This document shows positions 54,521 to 62,224 of a DNA stretch of 64,000 bases, one piece after another. The DNA lies in the NCBI GenBank assembly GCA_905181965.1, contig CAJIZY010000021.1, positions 1 through 64,000 of the forward strand. The letters are read 5' to 3'. The position numbers were made by a program, and so were the translations under genes. The notes under the pieces were generated by a model that ran no database searches, was not told the DNA's origin, and worked only from the letters and a program-made list of their open reading frames with translations. The DNA comes from Akkermansiaceae bacterium (lineage in GTDB: Bacteria; Verrucomicrobiota; Verrucomicrobiia; Verrucomicrobiales; Akkermansiaceae). Every line of letters begins with the position of its first letter. The first letter of the stretch is position 1.

Positions 54521-55882
54521 TTATTTCTTTTTTGAATTTTTTCTGGAAGCTCCAGGCCCCCATCGCGGTTCCTCCAATTGCTTCTCCCAAGCATTAAGCT
54601 TTCTCAACATTGTTTCCAGCACCTCACCATTTTCGTTCGCCAGATCTTTAGACTCGCCGATATCCTTGCTCAAATCAAAGAGTGCGGGTTTATCTCCAGA
54701 CTTGCGATCATGAATAACTTTCCATTTTCCTTCCCTCATAGCCCGAGGACCATCACTCCCACCCTGCCTCCAAAACAACGGCCTAGGCGCTTCCACCACC
54801 GCTCTCGTCTTTAGCTTCTCACCAAGTAGCGCCAGAAAACTTCTTCCATCAAGATTCCAATCCAAAGACACCTCACCACCCGCTGCCTCAATCAAGGTCG
54901 GCAGAAGATCAAGCGCGATCACCGGCTGATCAATGACTCTTCCAGCTGGTATTTCACCCCTCCACCTCATCACCCAGGGAACCCTCACACCACCTTCCCA
55001 CAAAGTCCCTTTCTTTCCCTGAAGTGGCGAATTATTAGCTCCATTTGCAGTCTGCCCACCATTGTCATTGGTGAATAAGACAATCGTATCCTCATCCAAA
55101 CCTTCTGCCTTCAAGCAATCCAACACCTTCCCTACATTATCATCAAGGCTCACGACCAACCCGGCATAGCTTGCTCTCCTCTTCTGATCAATATGAGCCA
55201 CTCTCTTCACATCTTCTGGCTTGGGCTGAAGAGGCCCGTGGGGTGAAGTGAAAGAGACGAAAAGAAAAAACGGCGCTTCTTTATTCTCACGGATGAAGCG
55301 ACAAGCCGCATCACCAAAACGATCGGTCACGTAGCCATCTTCTTGAGTAATCCTCCCATTCTCTTGAATCACTCGGTGGGCGCTAGGTTTCGGTATTTCA
55401 TAATAAGGTCGTGAACCTTGTAGAAGACCATAAAACCAATCAAACCCACGTTTATTGGGGTGATATTCTTCGGGATATCCAAGATGCCACTTACCAACCA
55501 GCCCCGTAGTATAGCCCAAGGATTTGAGGTGTTTGACTCCGAATTTCTCCTTCAAATCCAAGCCGCTTTGAAAGCCAGGAGGAAGATTATTATCATACCC
55601 AAATCTCTGTTGATAACGTCCGGTCATTAAACCTGCGCGGGAGGGCGAGCACACCGAACCCGCCATGTAAGCATTTGTAAACCTCGCGCCTTCCTTTGCG
55701 ATACGATCGATATTGGGCGTTAGTTTCTTCATATCCGCCGCGCAATTGGGCTGAAAACCAAAATCGGCATATCCCGCATCATCAGAGTAGAGGATAATAA
55801 TGTTTGGCTGCGCCGATCCCACGGATGAGGCCACAAGGAAAGCACTTAGAATTCTCAAAATCATGTTTTCGATCATGACCAA
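54521..55882 (-). CDS. Exported formylglycine-dependent sulfatase
   Basis: A 453-residue protein with a signal peptide (residues 8-24, ending SVGSA). QPNIIILYSDDAGYADFGF holds the metal-binding Asp pair. The formylglycine Cys is in GSVCSPSRAGLMTGRYQQR (about residue 78). TTGLVGKWHLGYPEEYHPN (about 125) and LFTNDNGGQTANGANNSPLQ (about 285) complete the site. It removes sulfate from carbohydrate esters, probably in the periplasm. Together with the second sulfatase it suggests use of sulfated polysaccharides. The maturase (FGE or anSME) is not in the window. Confidence 0.9.
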   Translation of the reverse strand: MVMIENMILRILSAFLVASSVGSAQPNIIILYSDDAGYADFGFQPNCAADMKKLTPNIDRIAKEGARFTNAYMAGSVCSPSRAGLMTGRYQQRFGYDNNLPPGFQSGLDLKEKFGVKHLKSLGYTTGLVGKWHLGYPEEYHPNKRGFDWFYGLLQGSRPYYEIPKPSAHRVIQENGRITQEDGYVTDRFGDAACRFIRENKEAPFFLFVSFTSPHGPLQPKPEDVKRVAHIDQKRRASYAGLVVSLDDNVGKVLDCLKAEGLDEDTIVLFTNDNGGQTANGANNSPLQGKKGTLWEGGVRVPWVMRWRGEIPAGRVIDQPVIALDLLPTLIEAAGGEVSLDWNLDGRSFLALLGEKLKTRAVVEAPRPLFWRQGGSDGPRAMREGKWKVIHDRKSGDKPALFDLSKDIGESKDLANENGEVLETMLRKLNAWEKQLEEPRWGPGASRKNSKKK

Positions 55883-55903
55883 GAATCTGTTTGCGACAAT
55901 CTC

Positions 55904-58204
55904 CTAAAAAACAACTTCATCCTCACCAAGGATCTGTATCTCAGTCTCGAGAACCACGCCCCTATCTTCCTTTGCCTTCGCTTTGATCTTCTCGATTAAC
56001 GAAAGGACATCAGAAGCACTGGCCTTCCCTCGATTAACGATAAAATTACCATGCTCCGGCGACACTTCGGCCTTGCCTACCCCAGTCTCTTTCAAGCCCA
56101 TCTCATCGATCAATTGACCCGCACCACAGACTGCGGGGTTTTTGAATGTGCACCCAGCACTCGCAGCCTTCGGCTGGGTTGTATTGCGATGATGGCGAGA
56201 TTCATTAAGCTTATCCTGTATCGCTTTTTGATCTGAGGGAACTCCAGCGAAGGTCGCCTTCAGAGCATAATTCCGGCGAAGTTCGGGGACGTTGCGGTAA
56301 TAGAATTTTATCTCATCACGCTTGCGCGTTCTAATCTCTCCATCCTCATCCAAAAAAGTTACTGCGACAACTTGATCGAAAGTTTCCACACCCATTGCTC
56401 CGGCATTCATACGCAGCCCGCCTCCGACATTCCCCGGGATTCCTTCCATCCATTCAAATCCTCCAATGCCGTGCTCACGTGCTATACTGGCAACCTTTTT
56501 GAAGCGAACTCCAACACCTGCCGTGATCGTAGTCCCCTCAACAGTGACCGCAGAAAAAGCACCGCCTGCCGGATGAATAACAGCCCCACGAATTCCTCCA
56601 TCTCGAATCAACAGATTAGATCCACGCCCCACAATTCGCACTGGAATCCCCCGAGCTTTGCAGAAAGAAACAGAATCGGCTAATTGCTCAAATTCCGATG
56701 GCTCAATCCAAAACTGAGCCGGGCCTCCAACGCGCATCGTACTATGACGCGACATCGGTTCGTAAAGTTTGATTGCCGAGACTTTCGTTTCATTCCGGAT
56801 TTCTTCTAAAACTTTAAGATCGCGAATGATCTTATTGCCAGCTTCATGAACATTCCCAGCCCCCAAAGTTAGAAAAAGATCACCCTCCGCTAGAATATTC
56901 CCCACCGCGTAATGCGCGGTTGAAAGATCCGGGACGAAAGACGCCTTCGTAGAGCCGTTGGCTAAAATTGCATCAACAATTGTCTGCCCACTCACACCAG
57001 GAATAGGATCTTCGCTGGCCGCGTAAATATCAGTCACGAAAACTAGATCGGCAGCTTGTAAGGTCTTACCAAAATCATCAGCTAGCTTATGAGTCCGGCT
57101 ATAGCGATGAGGCTGGAAGAGCACAATCACGCGGCCCGGCTCGTAACTACGAGCAGTCTGCAAGGTAGCTGCAACCTCCGTCGGATGATGTCCATAATCA
57201 TCCACAATACGATATCGCTTGCTCAGATGCTTGGTTTCGAATCGTCTCTTAGCACCCGCAAAAGAACTAAGGGCCTGATTCATTTTTGAAAAATCAACCC
57301 CACAACTTGAAGCCACTGCGATTGCTCCCAAAGCATTCAATACATTATGTAGACCAGGAATACCAAGTTGAACCCTGCCCAGCTCCTGACCTTTATAGTT
57401 GACCGTAAAACTCACTGTTCCGATCTGCCCAGAAAGATCAGTCGCAGTCCAATCGGCCTCCTTCCAACCATACGAAATGGAATTGTCTCGTGTTCCGCAA
57501 AGCTGAGTCGCTTCTTCACACTCACAGCAATAAAAAATGGAACCCGAAGTCTGGTTCAACAAGTTATTAAAAACCTCACGGATTTGCGCAATCCCTCGCG
57601 TGTAGTGGTCAAGATGCTCTTCCTCGACATTCAGCACAATTGCGTGTTTTGGATGATACAGAGCCAACGTGCCATCCGATTCATCACCCTCCGCCACCAA
57701 ATACTCACCATCTTGGTTCCATTCGGCATTAGAACCCAAAACTGGGATCTCCGCCCCCACATAATGACAAGGCATAAGATCTCCTTGGCGAAGAATATGC
57801 GCGATCATTGCCGAAGTAGTTGTCTTCCCATGGGTGCCCGAAACCACTACTCCTGCCTTTGTGTGAAGAATAGCCGCTAGGCATTCTGCTCGCCGAAAGG
57901 TCGCAATTTTCTGAGCTAAAGCCTCGGAAAGGGCGGGGTTTGTCGAACGAATCGCTGAGGAATAGATCACCGCATCCGCACCCTTGACGGCTTCCCCTGA
58001 ATGCGGAGTAGAAAAATCGAGCCCTAACTTACGGAGACGCTCCGTCTCCCCAGAAGTCACTCGATCGGATCCGCTAACCCGATGGCCCATCTGAATCAAG
58101 AGCCGAGCTAACCCACTCATACCCGAACCTGCCACGCCGATTAAGTGAACCCGGAGTGGTTGTTCCGGATTTAAAATTTTCTCGCTGAATTGCTCAATAG
58201 TCAT
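55904..58204 (-). CDS. murC-murB: MurC-MurB fusion: UDP-MurNAc L-alanine ligase / UDP-MurNAc dehydrogenase
   Basis: A 766-residue fusion. The MurC part (residues 1-465) has GVAGSGMSGLARLLIQMGHR, the ATP motif VVSGTHGKTTTSAMIAHIL (about 115) and EEEHLDHYTRG (about 195). The MurB part (about 480-766) has STMRVGGPAQFWIEP, the FAD motif RIVGRGSNLLIRDGGIRGAV (about 545), EWMEGIPGNVGGGLRMNAGA (about 605) and GCTFKNPA. MurB makes UDP-MurNAc and MurC adds L-Ala, so the fusion joins consecutive steps. It follows murG with a 4-bp overlap. Confidence 0.93.
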   Translation of the reverse strand: MTIEQFSEKILNPEQPLRVHLIGVAGSGMSGLARLLIQMGHRVSGSDRVTSGETERLRKLGLDFSTPHSGEAVKGADAVIYSSAIRSTNPALSEALAQKIATFRRAECLAAILHTKAGVVVSGTHGKTTTSAMIAHILRQGDLMPCHYVGAEIPVLGSNAEWNQDGEYLVAEGDESDGTLALYHPKHAIVLNVEEEHLDHYTRGIAQIREVFNNLLNQTSGSIFYCCECEEATQLCGTRDNSISYGWKEADWTATDLSGQIGTVSFTVNYKGQELGRVQLGIPGLHNVLNALGAIAVASSCGVDFSKMNQALSSFAGAKRRFETKHLSKRYRIVDDYGHHPTEVAATLQTARSYEPGRVIVLFQPHRYSRTHKLADDFGKTLQAADLVFVTDIYAASEDPIPGVSGQTIVDAILANGSTKASFVPDLSTAHYAVGNILAEGDLFLTLGAGNVHEAGNKIIRDLKVLEEIRNETKVSAIKLYEPMSRHSTMRVGGPAQFWIEPSEFEQLADSVSFCKARGIPVRIVGRGSNLLIRDGGIRGAVIHPAGGAFSAVTVEGTTITAGVGVRFKKVASIAREHGIGGFEWMEGIPGNVGGGLRMNAGAMGVETFDQVVAVTFLDEDGEIRTRKRDEIKFYYRNVPELRRNYALKATFAGVPSDQKAIQDKLNESRHHRNTTQPKAASAGCTFKNPAVCGAGQLIDEMGLKETGVGKAEVSPEHGNFIVNRGKASASDVLSLIEKIKAKAKEDRGVVLETEIQILGEDEVVF

Positions 58205-59271
58205 CCTTCAATAACGTTAACGATTTGGGCCGCGGCGGCGGGATTCGTGAGATTCAGCATCGATTCCGACATATTTTTAAGAATTCCATCATCGAGTTCA
58301 GACAACATGTCAGTGATCGTTTTAGCCTCGAGATCTTTCTCATGAATTAAGATCGCAGCCCCTGCTTTTTCGAAGACCATCGCATTAGCTGTTTGATGGT
58401 CATCAGCAGCGAAGGGGAACGGCACCAAAAGCGCGGGCAACCCTGCATGGCTCAACTCTGTCAGAGACGAAGCCCCAGATCTCGCCACACAAAAATCACT
58501 CACCGCATAGGCTGCCGCCATACCTTCACAAAATGCGAGTACCTTGTAACCATCACGCTTGCCCACCTGTTCAGAAAGATTGCAGAACGCTGCCTGCCCA
58601 GTCAAGTGAAGAACCTGCCATGCCGTGCCCTCCGTTCCTTCGGCAACTAGTTCATTAAGACGTCGCGCACCCTGTGACCCCCCCATCACGAGGAGCGTTT
58701 TCTTTAATGGATCAAGACCGAATTTTTCGCATACCGTTTGGCGTAATGGAAGCTTCTCAAGCTCGTCACGAACCGGAGTGCCGGTATGAATCACCTCGAT
58801 ATCAGGAAAGTAAGCTGAAGCTTCCTCCAATCCCACCAAAACCGCAGTACAACGCTTGGCCGTCATACGATTAGAACGCCCAGGAATAGCATTGGAGTCA
58901 TGCACATAGGTTCGAAGTCCTTTTTTTGACCCAGCGACTACCGGAGGAAAAGAAGTAAACCCTCCCATTCCAAGAACCACATTTGCTTCCTCACGATCAA
59001 TGATAAGGCCGCACTGCTTGATTGTCTTGCGCAGACGCCACAGAAAAGAAATCATTTTGAGCGAAAACGTCGGCGGCTTCGCAATGGCCCTGACAGTCTC
59101 AAAACGAAGATCCGAGTATTTTTGGGAAGCCTGAGCATCGACTTTCTTTTCAGAAATCAGAAGCAGGACCTTGTGCCCCCGTGCCTTAAGCTCTTGGGCA
59201 ACAGCGATTCCAGGAAATAAATGCCCTCCGGTTCCGCCGCAGGCGATTATGATTTTTTGAGAATTAGACAC
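58201..59271 (-). CDS. murG: UDP-GlcNAc transferase MurG
   Basis: A 356-residue GT28 enzyme. IACGGTGGHLFPGIAVAQEL (residues 9-28), then VLGMGGFTSFPPVVA (about 99), DSNAIPGRSNRMTA (about 122), LLVMGGSQGARRLNELVAEG (about 193) and SGASSLTELSHAGLPALLVP (about 270) are all canonical. It adds GlcNAc to lipid I, giving lipid II, on the inner face of the membrane. It precedes murC-murB. Confidence 0.95.
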   Translation of the reverse strand: MSNSQKIIIACGGTGGHLFPGIAVAQELKARGHKVLLLISEKKVDAQASQKYSDLRFETVRAIAKPPTFSLKMISFLWRLRKTIKQCGLIIDREEANVVLGMGGFTSFPPVVAGSKKGLRTYVHDSNAIPGRSNRMTAKRCTAVLVGLEEASAYFPDIEVIHTGTPVRDELEKLPLRQTVCEKFGLDPLKKTLLVMGGSQGARRLNELVAEGTEGTAWQVLHLTGQAAFCNLSEQVGKRDGYKVLAFCEGMAAAYAVSDFCVARSGASSLTELSHAGLPALLVPFPFAADDHQTANAMVFEKAGAAILIHEKDLEAKTITDMLSELDDGILKNMSESMLNLTNPAAAAQIVNVIEG

Positions 59272-59630
59272 TAGCTACGCCAAAACCTAGGGCCTGAGAT
59301 CAGTTTTTTGAACTTCGAAATGCAGGAAATATCGCCTTTCTGTCGCAAGCAGCTTATTAACATTTAGCTTCACCCAAAAAATTAGCCAATCAGTGATCCA
59401 AAACATTCAGCCAAACTTCCTTCGACAAACAGCGCTCTGATTTGGTTCAGAGTAAATTAAGTATTTCATCTTTTGAGACCGCTCCAGATAACCGCCACGC
59501 TAGCGGCGCTTCCTTGGGTATTCTCATTCCGGAAGGTCGCACCTAGCCCTTCTTAAGCCACCCACCCTGATGCTTGATCGTCGCGCTTTCAAATTTACCG
59601 AAAAAAAGTATCGTTTCCTCCAATAAACTC
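59272..59630. other. 359-bp intergenic region between murG and argD
   Basis: This is the divergent spacer between murG (minus) and argD (plus). I found no RNA gene, repeat or convincing operator. The frame open before argD (from 59574) is not needed, as ATG 59631 fits the family. Confidence 0.4.
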
Positions 59631-60831
59631 ATGACCACCACTGAGAAAACAAAACAGTATGTCCTAGAAACCTATGGGAGATTTCCCCTTACCGTAACCC
59701 GCGGTGAAGGCACTAGAGTGTGGGATGAGCTTGGTCGTGAATATCTCGACTTCTGCTCAGGTATCGCGGTTTGCTCGCTGGGGCATTGCCACCCCGCCTT
59801 GACACAAGCCATCGCGGAACAATCGGAAACTCTGATGCATTGTTCCAATCTCTACTACATCGAGCAACAGGCTGACCTTGCTAAGCTCATTGTGGAAAAG
59901 GTCGTCGGACATCCGGGCAAGATCTTCTTCTCCAACTCCGGAGCGGAAGCGAATGATGGGCTCATCAAATTCGCACGGAGATTTGGGCAAGCCACCGGGC
60001 GCTACGATGTCATCACCTTCAACAAGTCCTTCCACGGTCGGACTATTGGAGCCATGACTGCGACCGCCCAGGCCAAAATCCACGAAGGCTTCGATCCTCT
60101 TCCGACCGGCTTCACTTACGTTGAGCCCAACGACCTTGATGCTGTCCAAGCCGCGCTCACTGACAAGACCATCGCCTTCCTCCTCGAGCCCATCCAGGGC
60201 GAAGGGGGGGTGAACCCGATGACCAAGGAATTTCTCGAAGGCCTTGCTGCTCTCGCTCAGAAAAAAGACCTCCTCCTTCTCCTCGATGAGTTTCTTGTCG
60301 ATGTGCTCCTGAAGCCGCTTCAAGTCAGCCATCAGGTCCTCAGTTGTCTTCTCGTGGGCCAAAGGCATGGGCGGTGGCTTCCCAATCGGCTCATTCTATG
60401 TTGCCGAAAAACACGCCCACCTCCTCGGCCCCGGCAGTCATGGCTCAACCTATGGAGGCAACGCCCTCGCCTGCGCCGCCTCCAAGGCGGTCATCGAAAC
60501 TATTATCGCGGAGAATCTTACCGAGAACGTCAAAACACGAGAAGCCCAAGTCCGAAAGATCATCGAGAGCTGGAATCATCCTGCCATCACCGAAGTTCGC
60601 GGATACGGTCTCCTTCTCGGAATCGCATTAGACTTCGATGCTCTTGTTGTCCCTGAAGGCAGCATACCATCCATTCTCCTGTGCACGGCCCTCATTAAGA
60701 AAGGTCTTTTAGTTCCACCGGCTGGCCCCGAAATCGTCAGACTTCTGCCTCCTCTCAATGTCAGCGCCGATGAAATAGACCAAGCACTCAAGTTGATCAA
60801 AGAAGCCCTCGACGCTCACCTCAAATCCTAG
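59631..60831 (+). pseudogene. argD: Acetylornithine aminotransferase-like gene, interrupted by an anomalous segment
   Basis: From ATG 59631 the protein is a normal class III aminotransferase: VWDELGREYLDFCSGIAVCS, then FFSNSGAEANDGLIKFARRF, SFHGRTIGAMTATAQ, FLLEPIQGEGGVNP and LLLLLDE. The next roughly 23 residues expected (VQxGxGRTG to PDA) are missing. In their place lie about 58 nt (60290-60347) that do not encode them. The frame then resumes differently with FSWAKGMGGGFPIGS (PLP Lys) and runs to 60831. It would catalyse the fourth step of arginine synthesis. As written it is non-functional. Confidence 0.82.
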
Positions 60832-60845
60832 CCCTCCACTTCCCC

Positions 60846-61835
60846 ATGCCTTCCACCCGACGCCAATTCCTCACTTCAAGTCTTATTATGGGAACCAGTA
60901 TCCAATCAGTTCGAGCTAAAGCCGCACCCGGTGAACCGCTCATCGTTTCAACCTGGCCCTTTGGGAAAGCAGGTAATGATAAAGCTCTCGACACACTAAA
61001 AAACAAGGGCTCTCTTTTGGATGCAGTTGAACAAGGGATTCGCGTGGTGGAATCTGATGAGAAAAATCGCTCGGTTGGAATCACCGGTCTCCCCAATGCT
61101 GCCGGAGTGGTCCAACAAGATGCCTGCATCATGAACGGATCAGACCACAACGCCGGGAGCGTAGCCGCCATCGAAGGAATTCTTCATCCCATCACTGCCG
61201 CCCGACGGGTCATGGAGAACACTCCTCACGTCATGCTCGTTGGCGACGGAGCTCGAGAATTTGCGATCAGGGAAGGACTGGAATCGATCAAGGTCGATTC
61301 TCAAAAACTCCATAAAGAATGGCATCAAAAACAAATCCAACTCATTCCCAACAAACGCCCCAAAGACAACCATGACACCGTCGCCTTACTCGTCCTCGAC
61401 CGTAAAGGTCACATCGCCGGTGGTTGCTCTACCAGTGGCTGGGGTGGCAAACTCCCAGGCCGCGTTGGCGACTCCCCAATCATAGGAAGTGGGCTCTACG
61501 TCGACAATGAAGTTGGAGCCGCCGGTGCCACTGGCTTGGGAGAAAACGTTATGCGTTACTGCGCGTCCTTCATGGTGGTGGATTACATGCGACAGGGACT
61601 CCACCCGGAAGAAGCCTGTGTGAGAACGATTCAACGTATCGCCGCCATTGACCCAAAATCAGCAGCAGATCTCCACCTAAACTTTGTTGCCCTTGATAAA
61701 AAAGGTCGCTTTGGAGCAGCAGGTTCCGGCTCCGGCTTTCAATATTCGGTTACCACTCCCAATTTTAGCAAGGTCTTCGAAGGTTCCGCCTTGAGCAAAA
61801 AAGACATTGGCCCAGAAGGAGGTAACACCAAATAA
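60846..61835 (+). CDS. N(4)-(beta-N-acetylglucosaminyl)-L-asparaginase-like Ntn hydrolase
   Basis: A 329-residue protein with a twin-arginine-type leader (STRRQFLTSSLIMGTS). The Ntn nucleophile Thr is in DNHDTVALLVLD (about residue 178), preceded by an autocleavage site, and followed by GGCSTSGWGGKLPGRVGDSP (about 194) and GATGLGENVMR (about 227). This matches glycosylasparaginase/isoaspartyl peptidase. It would cleave the GlcNAc-Asn bond of glycopeptides in the periplasm, which fits the glycan-scavenging sialidases. It begins 14 bp after argD. Confidence 0.85.
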   Translation: MPSTRRQFLTSSLIMGTSIQSVRAKAAPGEPLIVSTWPFGKAGNDKALDTLKNKGSLLDAVEQGIRVVESDEKNRSVGITGLPNAAGVVQQDACIMNGSDHNAGSVAAIEGILHPITAARRVMENTPHVMLVGDGAREFAIREGLESIKVDSQKLHKEWHQKQIQLIPNKRPKDNHDTVALLVLDRKGHIAGGCSTSGWGGKLPGRVGDSPIIGSGLYVDNEVGAAGATGLGENVMRYCASFMVVDYMRQGLHPEEACVRTIQRIAAIDPKSAADLHLNFVALDKKGRFGAAGSGSGFQYSVTTPNFSKVFEGSALSKKDIGPEGGNTK

Positions 61836-61921
61836 TTCGAAAAACTAAAATCGAAACCTAACGGGAAAATTGCTCGATCTGATGAAATGAATAAAAAGAA
61901 ATTCCAGAAAATTGACTTTTG

Positions 61922-61944
61922 TTATTGCGAAACAGTCTCAATAA
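61922..61944 (+). promoter_or_regulatory. Fur-like operator upstream of feoAB
   Basis: TTATTGCGA and TCTCAATAA form 9-bp arms with one mismatch around a 5-nt centre. This resembles the classical Fur box with TTATTGAGAA/TTCTCAATAA ends. It ends 19 bp before the feoA ATG, with TTGACT (61912) at its upstream edge as a possible -35. Iron repression of feoAB is inferred. Confidence 0.6.
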
Positions 61945-61963
61945 GATTTGTTGTTTCTAGCAA

Positions 61964-62212
61964 ATGCCCAAATCAGCGACAGATCTTAAACTCGATTCCG
62001 CTCTGACCCTCAGTCAGGCCGCAATCGGTTGTGATTTCCAGATTCGCCAAGTCGAGGGTCCGGCTTGCAGCCAGCTTCGTGACATCGGTTTCTGTGAGCA
62101 AATGCGCGTAAAAAAGCTGACGAATGGTCGTAACATGCTCTGCACGGTTTGCGGAACCCGCCTCGCCCTAAGCAAGGATCTGGCAGACCAAATCCAAGTT
62201 GTTCCTGCTTAG
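61964..62212 (+). CDS. feoA: Ferrous iron transport protein A
   Basis: An 82-residue SH3-like FeoA protein: TLSQAAIGCDFQIRQVEGPA, then QLRDIGFCEQMRVKKLTNGR and TRLALSKDLADQIQVVPA. FeoA assists the FeoB transporter at the cytoplasmic side. It lies 12 bp before feoB, under a Fur-like box. Three to four Cys are present (GCDF, ACSQL, FCEQM, CTVCG), more than usual. Confidence 0.88.
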   Translation: MPKSATDLKLDSALTLSQAAIGCDFQIRQVEGPACSQLRDIGFCEQMRVKKLTNGRNMLCTVCGTRLALSKDLADQIQVVPA

Positions 62213-62224
62213 ATCACCCATCTG

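Noticed and set aside
59757-60368. 203-codon minus-strand frame over argD
   Set aside because: Mostly a shadow of the aminotransferase; only the short segment at 60290-60347 reads like protein, and it is reported as an anomaly instead.
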